From Plantago ovata (taxonomy: Eukaryota; Streptophyta; Magnoliopsida; Lamiales; Plantaginaceae): a stretch of DNA of 64,000 nt. The DNA is taken from the NCBI GenBank assembly GCA_028274465.1, contig CM051456.1, positions 73,704,753-73,768,752 of the forward strand, in the 5' to 3' direction. The notes under the pieces are model-generated. The model saw nothing but the letters and a program-made list of their open reading frames with translations. It had not been told where the DNA came from and did no database searches. A program made the position numbers and the translations under genes. Below, piece by piece: positions 23,849-35,561 of this stretch (position 1 is the stretch's first letter; each line of letters begins with the position of its first letter).

Positions 23849-25185
23849 TTATTGAGGTAATTCAATCAATCCAAGGTTATACCTTAGCATTGCGAATCTA
23901 TTATCTGGTAGGGGCTTGGTAAAGATGTCAGCAAGTTGATCATCAGTACCTACTTTCACAACCTCAATATCTCCCTTTTCCACATGATCTCTAATGAAAT
24001 GATGTCTAATATCAATGTGTTTGGTCCTCGAGTGAAACTTAGGATTTTGCGTGATAGCAATAGAACTTGTATTATCACAAAAGATTGGTGTTTTATTTGC
24101 AGAAATACCATAATCTCTTAATTGTTGCTGAATCCATAGGATTTGAGTTGTGCAACATCCAGCCGCAATGTACTCAGATTCAGTAGATGAATTGGCAACA
24201 CAGGTTTGTTTCTTGGTGAACCATGATATTAATCCAGTACCAAAAAACTGACAAGTTCCAGAGGTACTTTTTCTATCAAGAGTTGATCCTCCATGATCAG
24301 CATCAGAATAACCTACCAACTCAAGTCCTGAATCTTTAGGATACCATAATCCAACATTGACTGTACCTTTGACATATTTCAGTATCTTAAGTGCCTTTTT
24401 GTAGTGTAATTCTCTTGGATCAGATTGGAATCTTGCACACACACAAACAGCATACTGAATGTCAGGTCTACTTGCTGTTAAATACAACAAGGAACCAATG
24501 AGCTTCCTATACTTGCGTTCTTCAACACTTTTATCTTCTTTAGTATAGCCCAATTTGGTACCAACACTCATAGGGATCTTTTCAGGTTTCTCTTCCTCTT
24601 TGATCCTAAACTTTATGAGAATTTCTTTCGCATACTTTGCTTGATTTATGAATATTCCATCTTTGAGTTGCTTGACTTGCAATCCTAGGAAGTAATTCAA
24701 TTTTCCCATCATACTTATTTCAAATTTGTTTGTCATGAGTTTGGCAAAATCATCACAAAGTTGCTTGTCCTTAGATCCAAAAATTATGTCATCCACATAA
24801 ATTTGAACTAAGAGTATTTTACCATCATGTTCATGGTAAATAAGGTTTTATCAACTTCACCCTTTTTGAAACCATTATCCAGCAAGAACTTAGCCAGGGT
24901 ATCATACCAAGCTCTTGGTGCTTGCTTTAGACCATATACAACTTTCTGAAGCTTGTATACCATTTTGGTTTCTGAGTGAAGTTCAAATCCAGGGGGTTGT
25001 TCTAACTAGACTTCTTCAGCAAGTTCACCATTCAAGAATGCACTTTTAGCATCCATTTGGTAAACAATGAAGTCAATGTGAGCAGCAAAGGCCAGTAAGA
25101 GCCTAATTGCATCCAATCTTGCAACTGGTGCATAAGATTCATCATAGTCCAATCCTTCAGTCTGACAGTAACCTTGAGCAACTAT
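23849..25185 (-). pseudogene. Element A RT (C-terminal part) and RNase H
   Basis: Minus-strand copia RT/RNase H. From 25185 the frame runs through the palm (SYAPVARLDAIR, YQMDAKSAFLNG), meets a TAG at about 25012-25014, continues (PPGFE, YGLKQAPRAWYD) and then shifts by one missing base near 24828, just before the catalytic YVDD. The last frame, 24796-23849, is open: VDDIIFGSK, LGLQVKQ, SLLYLTASRPDI, RNase H from about residue 165 (YSDADHGG, SSTESEYIAA) to LADIFTKPLP. The YVDDIIFGS and LGLQVKQ region is SIRE/Maximus-like. The upstream part of RT lies beyond element B at 29793-30020. The enzyme would convert element RNA to DNA; these lesions prevent that. Confidence 0.92.
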
Positions 25186-26542
25186 TGATAGTGTATATGT
25201 CCTAGAGACAGTCCTTACTAAGGGCATGGTGCCCTTATAGAGGGCATATATGTACTATTACACGGTCAACGTAATATAATATATGTTTGTTGCATTTTAC
25301 TATTGAATATCGCTTTCATATTTATATTACACCAGGCTGCAGCATGTCATATCTTTATTACTGTCTGTATCGATATTAAACATGTCCCCTCGGATAGATG
25401 ACCGATCACATAGATAGTGGGAGCTATGTGAGTTATCATCTATCCCAAACTCTCCCTAGTCGAGGTTCATCTCGGATGTGGGGGTCTGAATGAACCAGAC
25501 AAGACTAGTATGCGTGGAGGTTATACTTGTTGGAGCAAGTGTGAGCCGATCCCACGGCCACGGAACGGATTGTTGGACAATCGAGAAACGTTCCCATAAC
25601 TGCGCATAGTTGTTCGAAGAAGCTTTATCGAACAATGGAAGTACCCACCGGACACTCCCATCGATGTATACTCTACACCGAAGTGTCTATGGGAACCGGT
25701 GAGTTGTCGAAGTGATGCCATCCGTCCTTTGTACTTACAGGACTTTATCATCACATTTGTTGCCCCATATCCTCGGTGGACCCGTCGATGTCAGCTCTGA
25801 ATAAGCAGCTGACCTAAGACACGATCCAGGATTATGGCTAAATACAAATGGGGGTGATAAGTGATTCTGTGAAGGATTCATCTCTCAAGTGTAGCACAGG
25901 AGAGCACTGCTCATAGTCTGCATAGTTGTGTTGGTAAAGTCACTGGCCAGTGCAAATGATATATTATGATGGTCATAAGTATATCTTAACCAAGCAACTC
26001 CCTGAGACGTCCGTGGATGTATTATTGGGATAGACACTTCATCGATCCTAGATACATTTGAGCAAGTCAGATGAAGGGACGTTACCATCGCCGCGTTGAG
26101 CGCAACAGGCTTCGCAACGAAAGGGTTAGCTTTGAGAAACCTCTCAAACGTCCTCACGTATTAATATTGCAAATGGAACCGTCTAGGAATTCCATGTTGC
26201 CTAGTCTAGGACTTGCTTAATAAGGTGAGGCCCTATGGGTCACACTATGTGGTGATTCAGTCTATCAGAATATCCTTGAAGATGGAATCGCAATTACTTT
26301 GGAATTAATTGTGATTGATGGATTATAATTGATTTGGAATTAATTATAATATATGGTGGCTCAATTAATGATTTGGAATTATTAATTGAATTGGCTAATT
26401 AATTGTATTTTATGTAAATACAATTAAAGATTATATTTTGGAAATATAATGGAGGTTTGATTAGAAAGGATATGTTAATTTAGAATTAACATATGCACTT
26501 GGGCAAAATCTACTTGGAGTTTGAATTGCCTTAGAAATATAA

Positions 26543-26566
26543 GTGGGTCCCAAAATTGGGACCCAC
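26543..26566 (+). promoter_or_regulatory. Inverted GTGGGTCC palindrome upstream of TATA (TCP-like sites)
   Basis: Arms GTGGGTCCCAA and TTGGGACCCAC are separated by two bases. GGACCCAC and its complement fit the class I TCP transcription-factor site GGNCCCAC. It stands about 220 bp upstream of the TATA box and is kept at 29118-29141 and, in the solo LTR, at 6076-6099. Binding is inferred from the consensus only. Confidence 0.5.
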
Positions 26567-27052
26567 CTCCCGTAGGACAAGGCGCGCGCGCGCGCATGGA
26601 GGAGTAGGGGAAGGAGTTCGACTCCTTCCTCTATTAGAAGTCCAAGGGATAATTTAGATTTTCCTGATTGAGTTTTGATTTGATTGGGAATGAATCTAGA
26701 CTTGATATTGGTTTCCTTGTGCGATAGGAATTAGATTCTTATTCCTTTACGAAGTCTAATTGCTTATGCTTTAGGCTTCTATAGACTACTATATATAGTA
26801 GACTATTAGAGAGCTTTTGACACACTGTTTCAGATATAGACTTTCACAGTCATTCTACCCAGTTTTCTTAGAGAAAATAAAAACTCTCCCCTCCTCTACA
26901 GTCATCCGCGCGTGCCACCTCCCCGGAGGAATTGCCGCCCCGTCTTCTTGGTCACACAAAGAATATCCTAGCATTCTTCCGATAGGCTGTTCATCCGTGG
27001 ATACCAAGGTTGGGGTTCTAGGAGCTGGAAACTAACTCTTATTGTCTTGCAG

Positions 27053-27138
27053 ATATAAGGAGTATTGTAGATATCTTCGACTTCGACGAAGGAGAAGATA
27101 CACCGGAATATTACGAAGACTTGGAAGCTGCTTTGGAA
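27053..27138 (+). other. Exon-like segment in the transcribed part of the B LTR
   Basis: 86 bp preceded by a pyrimidine-rich acceptor (TTGTCTTGCAG) and followed by a donor (GTAAGG). The equivalents are 5505-5590 (minus) and 29589-29656. One frame reads IVDIFDFDEGEDTP and continues acidic. The core is better conserved between the three LTRs than the surrounding sequence. It could be a leader exon of the element RNA or a captured host exon. Confidence 0.4.
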
Positions 27139-27270
27139 GTAAGGTTAGTCTTCTAATTGACGTGTTTATATATATACGACATATGCATAATCAATTAACC
27201 TGTATGTTAAGAAATTTTTTTGAAATTCCTCTGCGTACCCTAGGGGTAACTCTGACCATATTTTCTTACA

Positions 27271-27757
27271 ATGTCGACGCTGGATTTGAATCAGATCCTG
27301 ATGACTTTAAGTCACAGACATGATACGTATTCAAATTGAACGGAGGAGTTGTCTGTTGGAAGAGCTCTAAGCAAGCCACGGTTGCTGACTCATCCACAGA
27401 GGCCGAGTACATTGCTGCATCAGAAGCATCGAAAGAAGCTGTCTGGATTTTAGAGTTCTTGAAGGAATTGAGGGTTGTTCCTGCTCCCAGTCCAATAACG
27501 ATTTATTATGACAATACGGGCGTCGTTGCTCAAGCTAGGGAGCCTAGATCTACAAACAAGAACAAACATGTATTTAGAAAATATCACGTTATACGTGAGA
27601 TTATAGATAGAGGAGAAGTTAGTATAGAACGTGTCTCTACCACGGACAACGTGGCAGATCCTTTCACCAAGGTCTTATCAGTGGAAGTCCACTTAAGACA
27701 TTATGCTAATCTGGGCATTAGGCATAAAGGTGACTGACTCTAGTCCAAGTGGGAGAT
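27271..27757 (+). pseudogene. Element B internal remnant: copia RNase H end and PPT
   Basis: The interior starts within RNase H (DAGFESDPDDF) and continues with CWKSSKQATVADSS, EAEYIAASEASKEA, YYDNTGVVAQA and DNVADPFTKVLS to a stop at about 27735-27737. One TGA at 27319-27321 interrupts it. The catalytic Asp/Glu positions in the remaining part are present, but RT and the start of RNase H are gone. AAGTGGGAGAT before 27758 is the PPT. The family is copia, different from element A. Confidence 0.88.
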
Positions 27758-29787
27758 TGATAGTGTATATGTCCTAGAGACAGTCCTTACTAAGGGCATG
27801 GTACCCTTATAGAGGGCATATATGTACTATTACACGGTCAACGTAATATAATATATGTTTGTTGCATTTTACTATTGAATATCGCTTTCATATTTATATT
27901 ACACCAGGATGCAGCATGTCATATCTTTATTACTGTCTGTATTGATATTAAACATGTCCCCTCGGATAGATGACCAATCACACAGATAGTGGGAGCAATG
28001 TGAGTTATCATCTATCCCAAACTCTCCCTAGTCGAGGTTCATCTCGGATGTAGGGGTCTGAATGAACCAGCTGAGACTAGTATGCGTGGAGGTTATACTT
28101 GTTGGAGCAAGTGTGAGTCGCACGGCCACGGAACGGATTGTTGGACAATCAAGAAACGTTCCCATAACTGCGCATAGTTGTTCGATGGGCGATTATCGAA
28201 CAATGGAAGTACCCACCGAACACTCCCATCGATGTATACTCCACACCGAAGTGTCTATGGGAACCGGTAAGTTGTCGAAGTGATGCCAGTTGTCCTTTGG
28301 ACTTACAAGACTTTATCATCACATTTGTTGCCCCATATCCTTGGTGGACCCGTCGATGTCAGCTCTGAATAAGCAGTTGACCAAAGACACGATCCAGGAT
28401 TATGGCTACATACAAATGGGGAGGATAAGTGTTTCTGTGAAGGATTCATCTCTCATGTGTAGCACAGGAGAGTACTGCTCATAGTCGTTCATAGTTGTGA
28501 TTGGTAAAATCGCTGGCCAGCGTATCAATATTATTATGATGGTCATAATAGATATTGGATTCACCATGCAATTCATTGAAGACGCCCGTGGATGTATTAC
28601 TGGGATAGACACTTCATCGATCCTAGATGCATTCGAGTCAGTCAGATGAAGGGACGTTACCATCGCCGCGTTGAGCGCAACAGACTTCGCAACGAAAGGG
28701 TTTGCTTTGAGAAACCTCTCAAACGTCCTCATGTATTAATATTGCAAATGGAACCGTCTAGGAATTTCATTTTGCCTAGTCTAGGACTTGCTTAACACAA
28801 TGAGGCCCTATGGGTCACACTATGTTGTGATTCAGCTTATCCGAATATCCTTGAAGATGGAATCGCAATTAATTTGGAATTAATTGTGATTGATAGATTA
28901 TAATTAATTTGGAATTAATTATAATATTTAGTGGCTCAATTAATGATTTGGAATTATTAATTGAATTGGCTAATTAATTGTATTTTATGTAAATACAATT
29001 AAAGATTATATTTTAGAAATATAATAGAAGTTTGATTTGAAAGGATATGTTAATTTAGAATTAACATATGCACATGGGCAAAATCTACTTGGAGTTTGAA
29101 TTGCCTTAGAACTATAAGTGGGTCCCAAAATTGGGACCCACCTATCACCCTGAGGACGCGCGCGCGCGCGAGATGGAGTAGGGGAAGGAGTTCGACTCCT
29201 TCCTCTATTAGAAGTCTAAGGGATAAGTTAGATTTTTCTGATTGAGTTTTAATTTAGTTGGGAATGAATCTAGACTTGAAATTGGTTTCCTAGTGCGATA
29301 AGAATTAGATTCTTATTCCTTTATGAAGTCTAATTGCTTATGCTTTAGGCTTCTATTGACTACTATATATAGTAGACTATTAGAGAGCTTTTGAGATAGA
29401 TTTTCACACAACTGAAGAATCAAATTCTTAGAGAATTATTCTAGCTTTCTTAGAGAAAACAAAATCTCTCCCCCACCTCACCTAAGCCACGCGCGCGCCA
29501 CCTACCGGAAGAAAACCGCCGCCCCATCTTCTTGGTCACACAAAGAATATCTTAGCATTCTTTCTGATAGATAATCAAAGTATTGCAGATATCTTCGACT
29601 TCGACGAAGGAGAAGATACACCAGATTATTACGAAGACTTGGAAGCTGCTTTGGAAGTAAGGTTAGTCTTCTAATTGACGTGTTTAAATATATACGGCAT
29701 ATACATAATCAATTAACTTCTATGTTAAGAAATTTTTTGAAATTCCGCTGCGTACCCTAGGGGTAACTCTGACCGTATTTTCTTACA
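27758..29787 (+). repeat. Element B 3' LTR
   Basis: 2030 bp, TGATAGTG...TTCTTACA. It differs from the 5' LTR by many substitutions and by a ~20-70-bp block missing near 29575, just before the exon-like segment. It keeps the GTGGGTCC palindrome, the CG run (29157-29170), the palindromic TATA area and the donor after the exon-like segment. Confidence 0.93.
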
Positions 29788-29792
29788 ACTAA

Positions 29793-31330
29793 ACGTGCTT
29801 TGTTTCTTGTTACTTCACCAGACTCACTCAACTTGTTTCTGAACACCCACTTTTTACCAATAGCTTTCTTGCCTTCAACAAGTGGTACAAGTTTCCAGAC
29901 TTTGTTCCTTTCAAATTGATCCAGTTCTTCTTGCATTGCCTTGATCCATTCAGAATGCTTTCTTCTTGCATTGCCTTGATCCATTCAGAATGCTTTAAAG
30001 CTTCTTCTATGGTCTTAGGTTCAATTTCTGAAACAAAGCAAGAGAACAATGATTCTACTTCTACAACAATTGCTTCTTCAACAAGTCCATGAGTAGCAGA
30101 AACTTTGGATCTAGTCACTTGGCGTTTATCAATATCACCAATCATATCCGTAGAGGGATGATCTCTAATCCATTTATTAACAGGTTTTCTGCTCGTTGGA
30201 TCTGGATATGTTTGCTCATCAGCATGTGACTCTTCAGCATGTACTTGTTCAGTACTACTGGAATTTTGTGTCTCTGCTGAGATTGGTTCATCAGCAACTG
30301 CTTGTTCAGCATTGCTAGATTGTGGTAACTCATCAGCAGGCACGGGAGGTTGCATAGTTTCAGCAACTTCCGGAGCAACTGCGTCTTTTGCTGGAAATTC
30401 CTTGTCGTGAACTATATTTATCTTGTCATGATTTGGGGGAGGAGAGTCATTGTCAGAATCATCATTTAGTTCAATTGACTTGATTTGCCTAGCATTAGAT
30501 TCAGTTCTATGCTCATGTATGATTAGCTTTTTCATACATTCTGATATTTCTTCTTCAGCAGGCACTCCTTGTGTCTTTTCGTAGAATACAACATGCAATG
30601 ATTCTTCGATCTTTTGTGCCTTTTTGTTGTAAACTCTATAAGCTTTATTATGCAAGCAGTAACCGAGAAATATCGCTTCGTCTGCCTTCGGTTGAAATGT
30701 TCTTAGGTATTCTCTACCGTTGTTAAGAACAAAACACTTACAACCAAATACTCTTAGATGAGTGATATTAGGAGGCCTTCCAACAAACAACTCATAAGGA
30801 GTTTTGTTGTATTCCTTAGTAATCAAACATCTGTTTTGAGTGTAACAGGCGGTATTAATCGCTTCAACCCAGTAAGCCTCACTTATTTCAGTGTCAGCAA
30901 GCATTGTTCTTGCGGCTTCTTTTAGGGTACGATTCTTCCGTTCAGCAACACCGTTTTGTTGTGGTGTCCTTACTGAGGATAACTGATGTTGTATGCCTTT
31001 TGAAGTGCAATACTCAGTTATGTACTGGTTTACAAACTCAGTACCATGGTCTGTCCTTATGAGTTTTACGTTGTCATTTTTCATGACTTCAAGCTTATTC
31101 AGCAAGTTAGGTATTTCAGTCCTAGTTTCAGATTTGTGCTTGATAAATACTACCCAAGTGAATCTTGAATAGTCATCTACCACCACCAGACCATACTTCT
31201 TACCAGCATAGCTTGTTGAAGAAGATTCAAACAAGTCCATGTGCAAGAGTTGTAAAGGTTTTGTAGTTGACGGTACTCGCTTGTTCTTGAAAGAAGATTT
31301 GGTTTGCTTTCCTTGCTGTCATGCATTGCA
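29793..31330 (-). pseudogene. Element A integrase and N-terminal RT
   Basis: Minus-strand integrase, frame 31246-29828. The catalytic triad is visible: Asp in HMDLFE, Asp in RTDHGTEF (about residue 66) and Glu in NGVAERKN (about 102). The core and C-terminal part follow (KTPYELFVG, LRVFGCKCF, FLGYC). A Glu/Ala/Ser-rich linker leads to RT (EALKHSEWIKAM). A 35-bp tandem duplication at 29926-29995 shifts the frame there. RT continues to TRNKARLV at 29793, where element B is inserted. A stop at about 31318 separates integrase from the preceding part. Confidence 0.92.
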
Positions 31331-31882
31331 AACACCATCCTTCTTAAAAGTAACCTTAGGTAATCCAACTACAAGTGCCTTTTTAGACAGCTTATTCAGC
31401 GTCTTGAAGTTTAGATGACTTGTTCGTTTATGCCATAACCATGCTTTTTCAGCAAGGCAATCGTGATCTGAGACAAGGCATTTCTCAACGATTGTTGAAG
31501 ACCAATCTACGGTGTACAAGCCTCCTGATCTTCTTGCAATCATAATAACCTTCTTAGTCTCGAAATCTATAAGTTTACATTCATCACTTTTGATTTTGAT
31601 GAAGTATCCTTTGTCAGCAAACTGACTCATGCTGAAAAGATTAAACTTAAGATTTTTGACATAAAGAACTCCAGTAATGGTAATGCATCCTAACTTTACG
31701 CCACCATAGCCTTTTGTAGAACCAGAGCCTCCACTAGCAAACCTTATTGTTGGACCTTTAGACCACCGTCTATAGTTTATAAGGTTATTCTTGTTGCCCG
31801 TCATGTGCTTTCCACAACCACTGTCAAAGTGCCAGATTGCATCGTTTGTCTCCGTGGCTGAAGTCTGCACAATCAAGAGCAA
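31319..31882 (-). pseudogene. Element A protease and GAG-pre-integrase domain
   Basis: Open frame of 187 residues on the minus strand. The aspartic protease active site appears as WHFDSGCGKHMTG near residue 20. A GAG-pre-integrase zinc region follows near 145-187 (LWHKRTSHLNF) and is cut by a stop just after GVCNA, where the family continues to its last Cys and the integrase. Sequence between 31883 and 31932 joins it to the end of the gag region with at least one lesion. Confidence 0.88.
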
Positions 31883-31932
31883 ACAAGTTAATTATCCAAT
31901 ATTGGATGTCCATTAACATGTTCAAGAATGCG

Positions 31933-34209
31933 TCAAGTGGAAACCCAAGTCTTAAGTTTTTCAACTTTGACTTGTTTTCTACTTGCTAAGGAACTAGGAG
32001 GTTTTGAGCTGAAAGACTTTTGATTCGTGCTAATCAAGTCCACTTTCTGATGTGGTGTCTTGCTCGGTTGACCTTTTTGCTGAACATACTTTTCAGTAAG
32101 TTCTTTTCTAGCAAGCTTCCATGTAGCCCTAGCATTTAGAGTCTTTTCATAACTCTTAGGCTTGATTTTGTTCATCTCTTTGAAGTATCTTTGCTGACTT
32201 TGCTTATACTCGTGAAAAAGTTGACTTTGCTTGGTTTTGAACCGAGTCCACTTTTCGGAGAATGCTGAGCTTTTATGTCAGCAACTTTACTGGATTCAGG
32301 TTTGCCAGCAAAGTTCTTCTGATTACTTTTAGTAATCTTGCCTTTTGACTTAACAAATTGCTTTTCAGCAACTTGTTTGGCGGAATGCTTTACAACATCC
32401 TTCTTCTTTACAGTTTGCTTCTCAGCAACCTGTTTTCCTTTTAAAGTCTTGTTACTTTGAGTAGCAACAACGGGCTTTACGGTCGTAGGTACTTGATTGC
32501 ATGTTTCAGCAACCTTAGATTGACCAAACTGATAGAGTTCTGGTTGACCACCATCAGTAGCACGTACAAAGGAAATCGGTGATTTGTCTTTACTCAAGAT
32601 TATTACTTCATCATCTTCGTACGTTGCACCTAAACCTTCTTTGTGCGATGGATCTCTCAAATAAGAGTTTAGTTCAGTCAGCGTATTACTTGCGTCAGCA
32701 TAAGATTTGAAATTGATTTTCATCTTTTTCATTTCTTGGATTTCAGCAAGTAACTTTAGAATTGAGGACTGATACTCTTCCAATTCTAATGCCATTTGAG
32801 AATTCTTCTATGTAGCTTCAGCAATCAACTTCTTAAGACGCCTTATTTCAGCATCCTTTTCTTATGTCTCTTCCGTCAGCAAGATATACTTTTCAGTAGT
32901 CTGCTTGGTCAGAGTTTCAACAATCTGTAGTTTCTCTTGCTGTCTGCTCAGAGTTTTCTCAAATCTTTCGATTTCTCCTTGAATTTTGTCAAGGTCAATC
33001 TCGTCTTCACTTTCTGAGTCTGAGTCAGAGGTAGGATTGTTTACCTGACCGGCCATGAGGCAGAACTCGTAGTTTGACACATCTGGATAAGCTTCCATAG
33101 CTATTCCACAAACTTCCTTGCCAATCTCTACGTCAAGAGTGTCTTCTTCATCGTCAGTGTCTGAGCTTTCATCCTCACTGTCTTCGGAGCTAGTATCAAT
33201 GCACAATGCATCGATTTTTGCTTGAAGCTTCTTCTTTTCTTCAACAATAAATGCTCTTTTGAACTTCTTCTTCTTTTCAGCAGATTTGCCTTTCAGCAAA
33301 GGGCAATTTGCTTTGAAGTGTCCAAGCTTTTTGCAGTAAAAGCAGAGATCATTTCCAACTGCTGGTTCTTCTGATGAAGTTGCTTGCTGAGCTTGCTTGT
33401 TCAGCGAGCTAGTCCCATTCTTGTACTTATGGTAGTTGTTACCAAGATGCTTTTTCAGCTTCTCTTTTGCTTTTCGCCTTTCAAGTTCCTTACTGATGAA
33501 TTTCTTCATGTTTTTGACAACCAAAGCGTTTTCATGAGCAGGCTCTTTATCATTCTTCTTTTCAGAAGATGACGGTTTTGCAACAAGAGCAATGTTTTGC
33601 GATTTTTTAGCAAACACATTTTCTCTTTGCTTTGTCTCGTAGTTGACAGTAGCAAGATGAGAGAACAACTCTGTTGGTGTAATGTCTGGCATTCCTTGAT
33701 TGTAGTAGAAGTTCTGAGTGTGGATCCATTCTTGGTTCAGACTTCTGATGATGGTTTTCACCTTCTCAGAATCTGAGTAAAGATTTCCAACACCCAAGGC
33801 TGCCATTTCACTAACAAGAGTTGTGAATCTGAAGTCCAAGTCTTCCAGTGACTCATTTGTACCTTGTTTAAAGTTCTGGAACTTTAACTTCAACACTTCG
33901 AGTTTGTTTTCCTTGGTTTTGTCAGATCCAGCACAAAGATCTTGAACCATTTTCCAAGCTTCCTTAGCAGTTTTAGCACCCCACAGTTTGCACTGTATGG
34001 TATCCGGAGTTGATCGAATGATGATGTTTCTTGCTTGGCCATCAAGACGGGATCTCTTAGCTTCGTCGGAAGTTCATTCCTCTCTTGCTTTTGGAACAAC
34101 GGTATCAACCGGTTCGCCTAAGATAGTTTCCTTTCCAGCTTCAGTGGTTTTGTGAGGAAAACTTCTTTCAACCTTAGTGATCTTGATAGGTCCATCATTA
34201 ATAACAGTA
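31933..34209 (-). pseudogene. Element A gag (main part)
   Basis: Minus-strand gag, several frames. From 34209 the capsid-like UBN2-type region runs through about 33600 (KLKFQNFKQGTNESLEDL, SLNQEWIHTQNFYYN). A CCHC knuckle CFYCKKLGHFKANC (CX2CX4HX4C) is near 33306-33350. Then comes an acidic Asp/Glu/Ser stretch, a coiled coil and a Lys-rich tail (32795-31933). Lesions: a frameshift near 34075-33960, stops near 32862 and 32810, and a shift at 32172. The N-terminus is at 43624-43716, beyond element D. Confidence 0.88.
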
Positions 34210-34214
34210 ACCAT

Positions 34215-35540
34215 TGATGAATGTGTATTTTACACTTTCATTCGAGTCTTTTTCACCTATTTTAGCTATCCTCTATGTTAATTTAGCTATATGTTAGTAC
34301 ATTTTATTAGAATAGTGTCACGTTTCCCTTTAGATTTTATTTTACAGGTTTTGGTTGAAATTCGAAGATTTCTGGGCAATTATATTGAAGTTGACAAGGA
34401 ATTGGTGTTCCAGAAGCCTATTTGGAGTATCTGAAGGTTTCCGGATAGGATTTGAAGTCTAGGGGCCGAATCTGGAGGTTAGAAGGCTACTAGAAGTCAA
34501 AAACCGAGTCCGGAAAGGAGAAGAAATCCAAAAACGCGTCGAAAATGCGGAATTCCACGAGAAAATGTCTGGGGCAAACCGCCGCATCATGGGGCGAACC
34601 GCCCCGTAGTTTTTCGGGGCCTATATATAGTGCTCAGTTTTTCTCCGAAAATCATATCTTTCCAGACCTAGTTTCTCACCTCTCTCTATAGTTTTAGGTA
34701 GGAACTTCCCGGGGCCTGTCCTGGGAGTTCTGTAGCTTTGGGGATACTTTTTCATAGCGGATTGGAGCTCGTAGGATCGCAATTCTTCGGAGATTGACAA
34801 CCTTCGGTAACTTGTATCTTACAGTTTAATCTACTTATTTTATATATCTTTCAATATGTTTTCTTCTATGATTTCTGTTGATTGCATGCCTATTATGAGT
34901 AGCTAAACTTATCGTTGGTGGTAGTATGTGAATTCTTAGCGAAGGGAAGATAATCATGCTAATGGCTATATCGTGCATTATACTCCGTGTCATTGCTTTA
35001 TTTCGTTGATCAGTTGTAACCTAAATTCTCGTATGTTGTATTAATTATTATGCACAATTGGACACTTGTCGACCATCAGACCAATTATTTTCGTAGTGTT
35101 GAGTAATTACGGAACACATTAGGACAATCATCAGACCAATTATCTTCGTAGTGTTGAGTAATTACGAAACACATTAGGACAATAGTGATTGACTTGTCAG
35201 ACCAGTTATCTTCGTAGTGCTTAATATTTGCAACAGGACACTAGATTGATTCAAATATCTCTATGCAAGACCGAGGAATTTATGCATGATTGTCGACCCG
35301 TTATGTTAAGAAGGACCATACTATCACCAATCTCCATTATCTGCTAGAAACCCCCTTTTGCTATCTATCTGCTGTTTTATATACTCTTGTTAAATAGATA
35401 AAGCTAGTTATAGTCCTGAGAGAACGACACTCGAGTCATTCTACTGCTACACTACGGTTTTCGTTGTAGTTGTGGATTGCCTTTGGCTAATTACAAATTT
35501 ATTTGCTTGAATTCGGAGCACGACATCCGCGCGTTCATCA
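34215..35540 (+). repeat. Element D 5' LTR
   Basis: 1326 bp with ends TGATGAAT...ATTCATCA-type (here GTTCATCA). The TATA box CTATATATAG is at 34621-34630, and GGGGCGAACCGCCCC, a near-perfect inverted repeat, is at 34591-34605 just upstream. The region 35040-35230 contains three imperfect copies of a phrase with TTATCTTCGTAGTG. Confidence 0.95.
34591..34630 (+). promoter_or_regulatory. Core promoter of D 5' LTR with GGCGAACCGCC palindrome
   Basis: GGGGCG-AAC-CGCCCC ends 15 bp before the TATA box. A related half-degenerate copy is at 34571-34585. The same arrangement is in the 3' LTR (about 42687-42726) and, as palindrome clusters, in the Athila-type LTRs G1 and G2. Confidence 0.6.
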
Positions 35541-35543
35541 AAT

Positions 35544-35561
35544 TGGCGTCGCTGCCGGGGA
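35544..35561 (+). other. Element D primer binding site
   Basis: TGGCGTCGCTGCCGGGGA starts three bases after the LTR. This is the primer site type typical of Athila and Tat elements (usually assigned to tRNA-Asp). The leader from here to 35792 has no coding frame. Confidence 0.9.

Larger units (their letters stand above)
25186..27270 (+). repeat. Element B 5' LTR
   Basis: 2085 bp, TGATAGTG...TTCTTACA. A TATA box lies in a palindromic CTACTATATATAGTAG at about 26786-26801. A CG-alternating run is at 26581-26595, a GTGGGTCC palindrome at 26543-26566, and an exon-like segment at 27053-27138. It resembles the solo LTR at 5374-7450 more than its own partner. Confidence 0.93.
25186..29787 (+). mobile_element. 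Element B: internally deleted copia retrotransposon
   Basis: Two ~2-kb LTRs flank only 487 bp of interior, which encodes a copia RNase H end on the plus strand. TSDs are ACTAT (25181-25185) and ACTAA (29788-29792), one mismatch; the RT frame of A continues across them, so this is one insertion site. The PBS, gag, protease, integrase and RT are missing. The 5' LTR is joined at its exact end to RNase H sequence. The two LTRs differ much more than expected for a pair (see findings). B cannot encode its own enzymes. Confidence 0.9.

Noticed and set aside
25885..26157. A 90-codon frame conserved in three B-family LTRs (also near 6478-6750 and 28406-28732)
   Set aside because: It is conserved because the LTRs are homologous. 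It lies upstream of the TATA box and its third copy is disrupted.
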